Shown: positions 1 to 7,031, numbered from the stretch's first letter. The stretch: DNA of 21,558 nucleotides from a virus (IMGVR_UViG_3300009093_000134:1-21558), one strand, 5' to 3'. A program made the numbers and translations. Notes: generated by a model from the sequence alone, not told the origin.

Positions 1-48
1 TATCTTCGCACCCCATTTACGGAAAACCAAACTCCATAAATGCTCCCC

Positions 49-125
49 GGCGAGATAGCTCAGATGGTTAGAGCGTCGGATTCATAACCCGGAGGTCTCG
101 GGTTCAACTCCCGATCTCGCTACCA
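49..125 (+). tRNA. tRNA-Met (anticodon CAT)
   Basis: A full cloverleaf can be folded. The acceptor arm GGCGAGA pairs with TCTCGCT (with a G-T closing pair), the D stem is GCTC/GAGC, the anticodon loop is TTCATAA with anticodon CAT, the T arm is TCGGG-TTCAACT-CCCGA, the discriminator is A, and CCA is encoded at 123-125. The A-C at the base of the anticodon loop is the only irregular pair. CAT could also be a tRNA-Ile2 read after lysidine modification or an initiator; a paired acceptor end and general similarity favour elongator Met. The integrase directly downstream makes its 3' end the likely integration target. Confidence 0.95.
100..125 (+). other. putative attL core (3' end of tRNA-Met)
   Basis: Tyrosine integrases of prophages and islands often use the T arm and 3' end of a tRNA as attB, with the integrase gene next to that end. 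Here the integrase starts 131 bases past the CCA and reads inward. No second copy of the tRNA 3' end was found in this window, so attR should lie past the right edge. The exact crossover segment cannot be fixed from one junction. Confidence 0.4.
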
Positions 126-133
126 GTTCAAAT

Positions 134-180
134 AGCAGTGCAAAAGATTGAAATTCAGTTAATTGCACTGCTCTTTTTTT
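134..180 (+). terminator. Rho-independent terminator after tRNA-Met
   Basis: A perfect 10-bp stem AGCAGTGCAA (134-143) / TTGCACTGCT (163-172) with a 19-base loop is followed by a run of seven T (174-180). It sits 9 bases after the tRNA and would end its transcript. The loop is longer than usual. Confidence 0.8.
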
Positions 181-214
181 GAAGCTCTTGTTTTACAGTC
201 ATACAAATCGGCAC

Positions 215-239
215 AAGTGCTAGCAAAAGTGCTAGCAAA
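215..239 (+). repeat. two tandem 12-base repeats upstream of integrase
   Basis: AAGTGCTAGCAA occurs twice with a period of 12 bases (215-226 and 227-238). Each copy holds the 6-bp palindrome GCTAGC. The pair ends 18 bases before the integrase start. Short direct repeats between attachment site and integrase gene are typical arm-type integrase or excisionase binding sites, but that role is inferred. Confidence 0.6.
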
Positions 240-256
240 TCAAAAACCCATTTTGT

Positions 257-1666
257 ATGTCTAAAGCACCCAAAGAAAAGATCAAACTGCCCAACGGTTG
301 CAGTTATTCCCCCTTCGTTGTTGTCCCTCACGACTGGAAGACAGTCAAAAAAATTACACGTCCCTGGTACATCTTCTACCGCTTCTTTGACCCCATCCAC
401 AGCCCCAAAGGTCATCCGGTCATGGTCCGGGGGATGAACGGCAAAAAAGACGTTGCCGCACGCCGGGAGGCTACCCAATTACTTTATGAGCATGAGGTGA
501 AGGAACTTTTTGAAGGCAAGAACCCGGCAACCGGGGCCGAAAGTTCCACGGACCCCCTCGCAGCGGGCGCGCTCGATGAAAACGCCCCTCTCCTGGCTGC
601 CCTCCAGTGGGCCTACGAAAACTGCGGGGTCGATCCGGTCAACACCCTCCCGGACATACGGTCCATGATGAACTATATCCCCATCGCCGTCAACGCCCTG
701 GGCTATGGGTCCTTACCCATTGGCATGGTCAAAAAGAGGCAGGTGCGCCACATACTGGACCAGTGCGCCCGGATTAAATTTAGAATCGACCCCAGGAGCG
801 GCAAGAAAATTAACGTCTCCTGGTCCAACGACAAGTTTAATAAGTACCGCTCGTATTTAATGATCCTCTTTGGTGAGCTGATTGAAATTGAGGCAATGGA
901 CATGAACCCCTGCCTTAATCTCAAAAAAAGAAAGACGGTAAAAAAAATCCGCGAGACGCCGACCCAGGAGCAACTACAGATAATCGATAAATTCCTGCAC
1001 GACTACTACTATACGTTCTGGCGGTTCATGCACCTGTTTTTCCACTCCGGGGCGCGCGTTTCTGAGTTCATGCAGCTTAAAGTAAAGGATATACGGCTGG
1101 ACCCGAACGTACAAAAATTCAAACGGCTGATAAAAAAAGAGAGGACATACGTAGAGAAGCTGACCACCATAAAAGATATAGCCCGTGATTTATGGGCAGA
1201 ACAAATTGAAGGCGCCAAACCGGAGGACTACGTTTTTTCCCGCGGCCTTGTACCCGGAGCCGATCCCATCCGCGACGACCAGATTAACAAACGCTGGCTT
1301 AGACTGGTAAAAAAACGATTTGGCGTAACAGCGGATTTTTACAGCCTAAAGCACCTTAATTCTACTCAAACCAAAAAGAGGGCAGGATCTGCAGCCGCCG
1401 CAGAACAGAACGGACACCGGACCACGGACATGGTGGATACGCGCTACGACGTCGACCGGGAAGTGAACATGCATGAAACACTAAAAGGCATTAACAATCC
1501 ACTAGTCGGCAGCAACGCCCACGGATTGCGGGCCGGGTCAAATTGCACCACTATAACCCTCAATGGCCCGTTACTTCCGCCCCCACCTCCGCGAATATGT
1601 TGCAAACCTTGTCTTATTGGCAGCTTAGAACCCCTGCAATACTTCACGAGGTCAGTCGCGGCCTGA
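257..1666 (+). CDS. int: tyrosine recombinase / phage integrase
   Basis: A 469-residue integrase for site-specific integration and excision at the adjacent tRNA. Residues 1-110 look like an arm-binding region, about 110-225 a SAM-like core-binding domain, and about 230-410 the catalytic domain. Box I is HSGARVSE with catalytic R267. Box II reads YSLKH (362-366), so the usual H-x-x-R appears as Y-x-x-K, a variant known from Bacteroidota phage-type integrases. QNGH gives H387 and DTRYDV gives the nucleophile Y397. The final 55 residues, after about residue 415, are proline- and cysteine-rich, unlike the rest, and run past the point where such enzymes usually end; they may be readthrough after loss of an earlier stop. 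The gene is transcribed away from the tRNA and followed by its own terminator. Confidence 0.93.
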   Translation: MSKAPKEKIKLPNGCSYSPFVVVPHDWKTVKKITRPWYIFYRFFDPIHSPKGHPVMVRGMNGKKDVAARREATQLLYEHEVKELFEGKNPATGAESSTDPLAAGALDENAPLLAALQWAYENCGVDPVNTLPDIRSMMNYIPIAVNALGYGSLPIGMVKKRQVRHILDQCARIKFRIDPRSGKKINVSWSNDKFNKYRSYLMILFGELIEIEAMDMNPCLNLKKRKTVKKIRETPTQEQLQIIDKFLHDYYYTFWRFMHLFFHSGARVSEFMQLKVKDIRLDPNVQKFKRLIKKERTYVEKLTTIKDIARDLWAEQIEGAKPEDYVFSRGLVPGADPIRDDQINKRWLRLVKKRFGVTADFYSLKHLNSTQTKKRAGSAAAAEQNGHRTTDMVDTRYDVDREVNMHETLKGINNPLVGSNAHGLRAGSNCTTITLNGPLLPPPPPRICCKPCLIGSLEPLQYFTRSVAA

Positions 1667-1690
1667 CCCGATACAGACGCCAATGTCCTA

Positions 1691-1718
1691 AACGTGCTTC
1701 CCCAGCACGTTTTTTTTT
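1691..1718 (+). terminator. Rho-independent terminator after integrase
   Basis: A perfect 8-bp stem AACGTGCT (1691-1698) / AGCACGTT (1704-1711) with a 5-base loop runs straight into nine T. It lies 24 bases after the integrase stop and reads in the same direction. On the other strand the hairpin is not followed by T, so it should not stop leftward transcription. Confidence 0.9.
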
Positions 1719-1744
1719 GCACCTGCCTGGCCGGGCGGGGGAGC

Positions 1745-2023
1745 CTATTTTAGTGGGGAATGGTCGCGGATGTAGGCTACAGGATCTCTGAAATAAACCA
1801 CCAATTCGTTGAGTGCGTCTAATAGGTTGAGGTGCTCGCCAATGCCATACCCCCGGTCTCGCTCCGGAGAAAATGCAGCCCATTTACCTGTCTTGTTTAG
1901 CTTTATCAAAACTGATACTACAATACCGTTTTGTTCAGTCACCTCAGCCCAATAGTAGCCCCTTTTGGCGATTTGAAGATTGCCGCTTTTTAGCGGATTT
2001 TTTAAAAGTCGAAGTTTGGGCAA
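1745..2023 (-). CDS. small protein of unknown function
   Basis: A 92-residue protein, not recognised. It has no signal peptide or membrane segment. The composition looks like a real folded protein: a beta-rich middle (YYWAEV, IVVSVLIKLN, KWAAFSP) and a helical C-terminal part (LLDALNELVVYF). It starts with TTG if the full reading frame is used; there is no good ATG near the N terminus. A TAATTTTG promoter-like box lies just upstream at 2043-2050, supporting separate transcription. It is convergent with the integrase. An inverted repeat CCGCT/AGCGG followed by T's on the plus strand lies inside the coding region at about 1982-2003, probably by chance. The start is uncertain. Confidence 0.5.
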   Translation of the reverse strand: MPKLRLLKNPLKSGNLQIAKRGYYWAEVTEQNGIVVSVLIKLNKTGKWAAFSPERDRGYGIGEHLNLLDALNELVVYFRDPVAYIRDHSPLK

Positions 2024-2042
2024 GCTGAGGTAAATATTTACC

Positions 2043-2050
2043 CAAAATTA
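2043..2050 (-). promoter_or_regulatory. Bacteroidota-type -7 promoter box
   Basis: Read on the minus strand this is TAATTTTG, an exact match to the TAnnTTTG -7 consensus of Bacteroidota sigma factor. It lies 20 bases before the start of the 92-residue gene ending at 1745. No clear -33 TTG partner is seen, so it is only a candidate. Confidence 0.35.
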
Positions 2051-2091
2051 AGCACTTTTTCAGTTTCTAGCTGCGTGAGTGATATTGCCAA

Positions 2092-2700
2092 TTAGGAAAT
2101 ATCATAGCTGAGGGCCAATTGGAATAGCTCTATCTCATTGTCCGTCCCAGTCTTCTCAAATATTCTCCTTTTCAATGTCGATACGCTCCCTTGTGCCTCG
2201 TCTCTCCTTACCGCGATTTCTTTTGTGCCCTTTCCCTCAAGCATGTAATTTAACACCGCGTGCTCTGCTTCCGTTAGTTTAGAAAACGGATTTGAAAAGT
2301 CTCTTGATATCTTATGTCTAGGATAGGGCTCATTGTTTAAAAATCTTCTTATAAAATCTCGCATTTCGTCATCTGTTGCCGTTTTAGTTAGATAATACTC
2401 AATTCCAAATTTCATCAAAGGTTTTTGATAAATATCCGGACGGTTCATTGAAATTATAGCGATACTAATTTCCGGATTTATTTTTTTTATGAATGAAAGT
2501 TTCTCCAAAATAATTCCATCTGTCAATTTAAGATCAAATAAACCATGCGTAATTTCGCCGCGGTGTACCGTCAGTACTTTCAATATGCTTGAAAGCGATT
2601 CCGCCTCCATGACGTCGGAGTATCCAAGAGATTCTATTATGCCGATGATCCCATTTCTAATTAATGCATGGTCATCGGCTACAAGGATTTTTCTTTCCAT
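2092..2700 (-). CDS. LuxR/NarL-family response regulator
   Basis: A 202-residue two-component response regulator. The receiver domain covers about residues 1-120: acidic pair D9-D10 in VADDHAL, phospho-acceptor D56 in FDLKLTDG, a conserved hydroxyl position at S83 (IISMN) and the conserved K105 (YYLTKTA). A LuxR/NarL-type winged four-helix HTH follows at about 140-195 (KLTEAEHAVLNYMLEGKGTK...GSVSTLKRRIFEKTG). The ATG at 2700 is chosen because the protein then begins MERKILVADDH, as the family usually does; a TTG at 2709 would add three residues and overlap the terpene synthase stop. It is the last gene of the unit, five bases after the terpene synthase, and is the obvious partner of the kinase two genes upstream. 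Its DNA targets are unknown; this operon is a natural candidate. Confidence 0.9.
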   Translation of the reverse strand: MERKILVADDHALIRNGIIGIIESLGYSDVMEAESLSSILKVLTVHRGEITHGLFDLKLTDGIILEKLSFIKKINPEISIAIISMNRPDIYQKPLMKFGIEYYLTKTATDDEMRDFIRRFLNNEPYPRHKISRDFSNPFSKLTEAEHAVLNYMLEGKGTKEIAVRRDEAQGSVSTLKRRIFEKTGTDNEIELFQLALSYDIS

Positions 2701-2705
2701 AATGC

Positions 2706-3680
2706 TCAATTTTCGTATATATGCGGGTATCGAGAAGTTATTTTAGTAGACCATACAATGTTTCCCTTCATAAAGTGACGAAGGCAATCAATGAATCTGC
2801 CCACCATAATGTTCGTGTTTCTATCGAATTGCGTCGCCGTTTCAGCAATGCTAATAAATTCCTTTACCTGAGTGTCATGGATTGCGGCAACTTCCATTAT
2901 TGCATCTTCAATTGAAAGATTATGCTTTCTTTTAATTATTGAAACGAGGTTAAACTCTGAAGCAATTCCCGCTCCCTGCGCCATTTCCTTTCCAAGAGAA
3001 AACAAATCATTTGCGAAACAAACAGTATTCCTGGCGATCTCAGTTAGTTTCCGAACACTTGGAGAGTTATATACGACCTCTTCAAGCTGTACCTTGCCTG
3101 TCACTTCCAAGGATTCAGTAGCTAAGTTGGCCGCACCAAGATACTGACGAATGGAAATATATTCTTGCATATCAGGTAATTGGTTGTTCACGACGTGCCG
3201 AAATTGCCACATGCCGCCTTCAAATGTATCCTTTATGCCTTGAATAAATTTTTCCTTCCAAACTGCGCTGCTTCGTAGTTGCATTCGCTGCCAAAAGTCA
3301 TCTAGTGCCGCCAATACTGGGCCATCTTTTTTGATTGTACAACGCCGTCCTCTTTCAACTACATCCAATAGCCCATCTACAAAGTTTGAAAAGGCCTTTT
3401 TGTCTGTAATGATCTCCTTTTCGTCGAGATTGTCATCTACTATAAATAAGAGGGTGTTGAGATCGCACCATGCCGCAAGGTCAACGTATTCACCATATGG
3501 ATAACTCATCGCTATCATTGATCCAAATTTCTGTTTCTTATACTTATCGAGCATTTCGACGGAATCGATCAATCCAAAGTCCATGATCCATTGATCCGTG
3601 TGTTCTTGTATAGCTTCGCTATCTGGATGACTTATAGATTCAAATGGGCAGTAAAGCCGAGGAATGCTGTACAGCTTCAT
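2706..3680 (-). CDS. class I terpene synthase (terpene cyclase)
   Basis: A 324-residue soluble all-alpha terpene synthase that would ionise and cyclise a linear prenyl diphosphate (FPP most likely from its size, GPP or GGPP possible) in the cytoplasm. All diagnostic motifs are visible: the aspartate-rich motif VDDNLDE with D82, D83, D86 and E87; the NSE triad NDLFSLGKE with N224, S228, K231 and E232; the pyrophosphate-sensor arginine R178, exactly 46 residues before N224; and the C-terminal RY pair R317-Y318. The length fits bacterial sesquiterpene synthases, which run about 310-350 residues. No prenyl diphosphate synthase or tailoring P450 is nearby, so substrate must come from host isoprenoid metabolism. 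It lies 22 bases after the histidine kinase and is followed within 5 bases by the response regulator, so all three are probably co-transcribed. The product cannot be read from the sequence. Confidence 0.93.
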   Translation of the reverse strand: MKLYSIPRLYCPFESISHPDSEAIQEHTDQWIMDFGLIDSVEMLDKYKKQKFGSMIAMSYPYGEYVDLAAWCDLNTLLFIVDDNLDEKEIITDKKAFSNFVDGLLDVVERGRRCTIKKDGPVLAALDDFWQRMQLRSSAVWKEKFIQGIKDTFEGGMWQFRHVVNNQLPDMQEYISIRQYLGAANLATESLEVTGKVQLEEVVYNSPSVRKLTEIARNTVCFANDLFSLGKEMAQGAGIASEFNLVSIIKRKHNLSIEDAIMEVAAIHDTQVKEFISIAETATQFDRNTNIMVGRFIDCLRHFMKGNIVWSTKITSRYPHIYEN

Positions 3681-3702
3681 AATAGGAAAGGTTTATTAGA
3701 CG

Positions 3703-5112
3703 TTAATTTACAACGTCTGGATGCACTTTAACTGCACTATTGTTATTTCCCCTGTCTTTAGCATTGCTCGAAGTCAGATTTTGAACTATGGGAATATAGA
3801 CTGAAAAAGTACTTCCTACTCCCACTGTGCTTTGCAATTCAATTTTCCCGTTTAGGGCTTTTATAAGCGTTTTTGCCGTGGGTAGACCCAATCCAGACCC
3901 CTCAATATTGTCGCTATTTCTTGCTGTCACAAATTGCTCAAATATTGACTCTTGATTCTCTGGCGCGATGCCCTCACCTTCATCTTTAATTGACACCTTC
4001 CAGTAGGTATTATTATATTTCTCAATCTTAAGTATGACTTGAGTACTTTCTCGTGTGAATTTGATTGCGTTATGCAAAATGTTGCCAACAATCTGATTTA
4101 TTTTAAAACGATCACCGTGTATATATTCGGGTATATCATTTGAAGGCATAAAGACGATGTTTACTTTCTTTCGGCTAGCCTCAAACTGATTTGATGTTAC
4201 CAGTCCGCCGAGAACTTTATTCAGATTAAACGGTTCGTATAATGGCGTTTCTATTACGCCTGCCTCTCCTTTCGCAAAATTCAGAACATTAATCATTACC
4301 ATATCAACGACCTCGATTGCCCGGACTATGCTGCCCAATTTCTCAGCAATGACAGGTATGTTTTGTATTCTGCTATCATTAGCAAGAACAGAAAGCCCCA
4401 ATTTAACGCCCCTAAATTGATTTTTAACCTCATGCGATGCAATTCGAATAATCTTACTCTTATTAATACTTATTTGCGTTTCTTCTTCTAAACTTCTCTG
4501 TACTTTCCGAGTATGAGCGTTTTGTTTTGCAAGCAACCTATTATAATTAATATCAAATAAATGGAATAGCTTCGCTTCCAAGAAAATTATTATACTGATA
4601 GCCGCCCAACGCATAGCGTATGTTACAATAGAAAAACTTCGAGAAGTTCGGAGCACATTCAGTACAAAATAGATTTCCAATATTACTACCAAAAGGATTG
4701 TGGTAGTAATGAAAAAGATTCTCCGCTTCCTTGATCGAAATAAGAAGAAAGCAAGACCCACCATCAATACGATCATCATTTCCGCTTCTACGGTTGGGCC
4801 TAAGCTGAAGCCGAAATAGAATGTTGCTATCTGTAAAACTATGTAAAATGAGAGTTTGGCAAGTTCTCTTTTATTCCTGGAGTTTAGCCATATAATGCCG
4901 AAAACTAAAAAGGCCTCGACTAAACTACCCCACAAAACGGGCGTCTTCTTGCTGGCGAAGTAAAACCCAGGTCCAGCAAATATGTTTATTAAGCCTATCG
5001 CAGCGCAGAGAATGTTTATTCCTTTTGTAACGCCCAAGGCTAAGTCGTCGTCCTTTATTTCATCGGTACCGGCATACGTAATCTTCAGCCACAAGTCTCT
5101 AAGTATCTGCAT
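3703..5112 (-). CDS. membrane sensor histidine kinase
   Basis: A 469-residue two-component sensor kinase. The N-terminal half (about residues 30-190) holds roughly six hydrophobic helices and no recognisable extracellular sensor domain, so the signal is probably sensed in or at the membrane. A coiled linker leads to a HisKA-like domain with the phospho-acceptor H227 in IASHEVKNQFRG. The HATPase_c domain follows: N box with N344 and N348 (GNILHNAIKFT), G1 box DEGEGIAPE (377-385), F box around FEQFVTA, and G2 box GSGLGLPTAK (405-414). No receiver domain is attached, so phosphate would pass to the separate regulator encoded after the terpene synthase. The start is an ATG; a promoter-like box lies 38 bases upstream. 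Confidence 0.93.
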   Translation of the reverse strand: MQILRDLWLKITYAGTDEIKDDDLALGVTKGINILCAAIGLINIFAGPGFYFASKKTPVLWGSLVEAFLVFGIIWLNSRNKRELAKLSFYIVLQIATFYFGFSLGPTVEAEMMIVLMVGLAFFLFRSRKRRIFFITTTILLVVILEIYFVLNVLRTSRSFSIVTYAMRWAAISIIIFLEAKLFHLFDINYNRLLAKQNAHTRKVQRSLEEETQISINKSKIIRIASHEVKNQFRGVKLGLSVLANDSRIQNIPVIAEKLGSIVRAIEVVDMVMINVLNFAKGEAGVIETPLYEPFNLNKVLGGLVTSNQFEASRKKVNIVFMPSNDIPEYIHGDRFKINQIVGNILHNAIKFTRESTQVILKIEKYNNTYWKVSIKDEGEGIAPENQESIFEQFVTARNSDNIEGSGLGLPTAKTLIKALNGKIELQSTVGVGSTFSVYIPIVQNLTSSNAKDRGNNNSAVKVHPDVVN

Positions 5113-5149
5113 ATGGTAAGGTTTCTTACTCTTATTACGCAGAATACCC

Positions 5150-5157
5150 CAAACCTA
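5150..5157 (-). promoter_or_regulatory. candidate promoter of kinase-terpene synthase-regulator operon
   Basis: On the minus strand the sequence is TAGGTTTG, an exact TAnnTTTG -7 match, inside the 81-base gap between the HTH gene and the kinase. It would give a leader of about 30 bases before the kinase ATG. A TTG lies 11 bases upstream, closer than the usual -33 spacing, so the promoter may be weak or activator-dependent. Confidence 0.45.
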
Positions 5158-5193
5158 ACTAATACAGCCAATTATGATAAAAATCTGAATTGT

Positions 5194-5484
5194 TTACTTA
5201 CCGTATTTCTTACGATCTGGCTTTTTCGTATCAATTTGATTGTGAATCAATTGAGATATGCTAATAGGCGGTACGTCAATAATTTTCGCAAGAGATTGAG
5301 TAAATTCGTACCTCAATTTTTTAGGATTTCCCGTATTCCTTACGAAAGTCTTATAATTAATGCCCATTCTTTTAGACGCCTCAGTTTTCGGAATATAGAG
5401 GAAAATATCCTTGAAATTTGTCAAGAATTTAGATTCTATCAGATTCTTAAGAATGTTTATCCGTTCTTCCTGGTCCTTAGGCAT
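5194..5484 (-). CDS. small HTH-like DNA-binding protein
   Basis: A 96-residue protein beginning MPKDQEERINILKNLI. Its centre (FKDIFLYIPKTEASKRMGINYKTFVRNTGNPKKL) has the look of a helix-turn-helix in which an AxxxGINYxTF stretch forms the recognition region, a pattern common in small Bacteroidota regulators of unnamed family. The ATG at 5484 is preferred over a TTG at 5517, which would add 11 residues that look unlike the family start. It reads the same way as the kinase operon 81 bases downstream. Two direct repeats and a 22-bp palindrome lie just upstream and could be its operators. Function is unproven. Confidence 0.7.
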   Translation of the reverse strand: MPKDQEERINILKNLIESKFLTNFKDIFLYIPKTEASKRMGINYKTFVRNTGNPKKLRYEFTQSLAKIIDVPPISISQLIHNQIDTKKPDRKKYGK

Positions 5485-5536
5485 TCCCAAATTTGCGGGG
5501 AAGATGTTAAAAATCAATGACCTACCCCATTTAACT

Positions 5537-5570
5537 ACCTAATATGGGCATAAATATGACCCAACATGGG
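5537..5570. promoter_or_regulatory. paired 12-bp direct repeats, operator-like
   Basis: ACCTAATATGGG (5537-5548) and ACCCAACATGGG (5559-5570) match at 10 of 12 bases and lie exactly 22 bases apart, about two helical turns, on the same face of DNA. They sit upstream of the HTH gene that ends at 5194. Such spacing is typical of binding sites for a dimeric activator or repressor; the protein is unknown. Confidence 0.45.
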
Positions 5571-5597
5571 ACATTTTCTGGGATATACAACCCGATT

Positions 5598-5619
5598 TTT
5601 GTATAATTAATTATACAAA
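5598..5619. promoter_or_regulatory. 22-bp perfect palindrome
   Basis: The half-site TTTGTATAATT is followed at once by its exact reverse complement, giving a 22-bp palindrome with no spacer. It lies in the 340-base gap between the leftward HTH gene and the rightward exported-protein genes, so it could be an operator controlling one or both directions. It is AT-rich, so some symmetry is expected by chance, but 11 matched pairs is long. Confidence 0.5.
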
Positions 5620-5638
5620 TCCGTACCGAAGAACTCTT

Positions 5639-5646
5639 TATTTTTG
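5639..5646 (+). promoter_or_regulatory. -7 promoter box before 67-bp repeat copy 1
   Basis: TATTTTTG matches TAnnTTTG exactly and ends 3 bases before the first copy of the 67-bp repeat. At the same offset before the second copy (8315-8322) the sequence is TAACTTAA, keeping the TAnnTT part. This suggests that transcription starts at or near the left end of each repeat. Confidence 0.4.
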
Positions 5647-5649
5647 GAT

Positions 5650-5716
5650 TCTAATAGGATAAGGTTTAATGGTTATGGTATTTGATTAGTGCATCCCCGC
5701 CTCAAGCGGGGATTTT
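5650..5716 (+). repeat. 67-bp direct repeat, copy 1 (possible small RNA with terminator)
   Basis: This segment matches 8326-8392 at 66 of 67 positions; the only difference is T5681 versus C8357. The right end is a Rho-independent terminator: stem ATCCCCGC (5693-5700) / GCGGGGAT (5706-5713), loop CTCAA, then T's. The left part can form a CTAAT (5651-5655) / ATTAG (5685-5689) stem. With the -7-like box just upstream, the unit looks like a short RNA of about 65 bases, though it could also be a leader/attenuator or a recombination repeat. The remainder of the 5485-5825 gap (5717-5825) shows only a small TCTAC/GTAGA hairpin near 5773. Confidence 0.65.
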
Positions 5717-5825
5717 ACCTAGAAAGTTCCCATTTATTATAATTACGCCGCTTTGGAAATTAGCAGCCCTTCTACTATGGTAGAGGCCCCGCCGCTGAGA
5801 TCCGTGAAGCGAAATCCATGACAAA

Positions 5826-6275
5826 ATGAAACTCTTATTTCTTCTGCCTCTTTGCGGGGCGCTATTTTCTCAATGTCAAGCGCAAACAAGCCTTTTGGAA
5901 CAAATACGAACTGAACTGACGAAGTTGCCGGTAGAACTCCATGCCAAATGCGATGTCAATTTTTCGGATTCCTGGGAACCCGGTAAAAAAGTCGTCGAAA
6001 TAACGATGGAGTTGGACTCGACTAAAATGAGTATGAACCCCAAAAACGTGTCACATGCTAAAGAGATTGAAAAAATAATTGCAGGACGCATTCATGCTCA
6101 ATTCCTAAAGAAAAACGACATTTTTAACGGTATTGCAATAGCCATAGAGTGCGGCAAGTATGAAGTGAGAAATTTAATATTAATTAAACCGGACGGACTC
6201 TACTATATGAATGACGATCACACTACTGAATATTTTACCATCAAGGCCGACGACATACCCGCCACAGTGAACTAA
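5826..6275 (+). CDS. exported protein of unknown function
   Basis: A 149-residue protein, not recognised. It begins with a signal peptide: MKLLFLLPLCGALFSQ gives a hydrophobic core, with likely cleavage near CQAQ. FSQC has glutamine before the cysteine, so it is a poor lipobox, but a lipoprotein cannot be excluded. The mature part is mixed alpha/beta with two further cysteines (AKCDV, IECGK) that could pair in the periplasm. It ends with an acidic, beta-rich tail (DGLYYMNDDHTTEYFTI). The next gene, also membrane-anchored and outward-facing, follows closely, so the two may act together. Nothing shows what they do; surface modification or superinfection exclusion would fit a lysogen cargo but is speculation. 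Confidence 0.7.
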   Translation: MKLLFLLPLCGALFSQCQAQTSLLEQIRTELTKLPVELHAKCDVNFSDSWEPGKKVVEITMELDSTKMSMNPKNVSHAKEIEKIIAGRIHAQFLKKNDIFNGIAIAIECGKYEVRNLILIKPDGLYYMNDDHTTEYFTIKADDIPATVN

Positions 6276-6318
6276 ATTCACAAGAACTTTAATGTTATTT
6301 GACCTTATCCAAATTTGT

Positions 6319-6942
6319 ATGCGCCCGAAAACTATTCTAATTGCCATCTTGGCAATCTTAGCGATCACACCCTCTGCAATCATTTATATGGCTTCAATGT
6401 TTTTCTCTGCCCAGTCAAAAGACAAAAGGTTACATTATGTTTCCGGCGCCAACATACACCTGGCGAATGGTACTCTAGTAGTAAATGCCTGTAGGGAAGA
6501 CGTGCAAATAATAAAGAAAGATACGGTTTGGGCCGCTACTGTCTATTACATAAACGGGCGCAGCCACAACCCGCTGGACACGACAAACTATTCACCCGCG
6601 GTCGATACAATATATCATTCATATATGAATTTCCTAATCGATAACAACCAGGTTAAGCCAAGGTTAAATACCGACGAGAAAAGAATAGCCTACGCGGAAA
6701 GAAAACACTTCAGGACATTTTGTTTTAAGGTCGATTCCGCTTTTGAATACTGCATCAGTCTTAAAACAAATCAAAATTTTATAATCCACAACCCAATTAG
6801 TAACGCGTATATTTCTCCGATGCCGCCTAACCACAAGAATGGTTGGGTTAGAATATTTGCACCGGGCGGCTTTTGGCGAGGTGATACCCTTGAGTTGGAA
6901 AACAATTTCTTTCAAATGTCTCCTACGATTATTAAAAAATGA
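6319..6942 (+). CDS. membrane-anchored protein of unknown function
   Basis: A 207-residue protein from the ATG at 6319; an upstream ATG at 6292 would add nine residues (MLFDLIQIC). The later start puts the charged MRPK directly before the single hydrophobic helix (about residues 5-27, ILIAILAILAITPSAIIYMASMFF), as usual for a signal anchor. The remaining 175 residues would be periplasmic, with beta-rich segments and three cysteines. No family is recognised. It follows the exported protein with 43 bases between and is probably co-transcribed with it. A terminator-like hairpin follows. Confidence 0.65.
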   Translation: MRPKTILIAILAILAITPSAIIYMASMFFSAQSKDKRLHYVSGANIHLANGTLVVNACREDVQIIKKDTVWAATVYYINGRSHNPLDTTNYSPAVDTIYHSYMNFLIDNNQVKPRLNTDEKRIAYAERKHFRTFCFKVDSAFEYCISLKTNQNFIIHNPISNAYISPMPPNHKNGWVRIFAPGGFWRGDTLELENNFFQMSPTIIKK

Positions 6943-7003
6943 CATACTAAAATATGTTACGTCGGTCTTTTATGGCCGACAGGTCTAAAAAAACAGGATA
7001 AAA

Positions 7004-7031
7004 AAACCCTAGCTATTCATAGCCAGGGTTT
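7004..7031. terminator. hairpin terminator after exported-protein genes
   Basis: AAACCCT (7004-7010) pairs with AGGGTTT (7025-7031) and an inner GCTAT/ATAGC stem extends it, with one A-C mismatch and a 2-base loop. A's precede and a T-rich stretch follows, so it could work in both directions. A second small hairpin GTCGGTC/GGCCGAC lies just before it at 6961-6980. Confidence 0.6.

Noticed and set aside
1543-1791. Plus-strand open frame after the integrase
   Set aside because: It runs through the integrase end and straight over the terminator hairpin, and its sequence resembles no protein.
1979-2006. Terminator-like hairpin CCGCT/AGCGG followed by T's on the plus strand
   Set aside because: It lies inside the coding frame of the 92-residue minus-strand protein, no plus-strand transcript is expected there, and the integrase already has a strong terminator upstream.
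5113-5520. Plus-strand open frame of 135 codons over the HTH gene
   Set aside because: It is antisense to a better supported HTH protein and to the promoter gap of the kinase operon, and its composition (many Phe, Ile, Leu, Arg) looks like random AT-rich translation.
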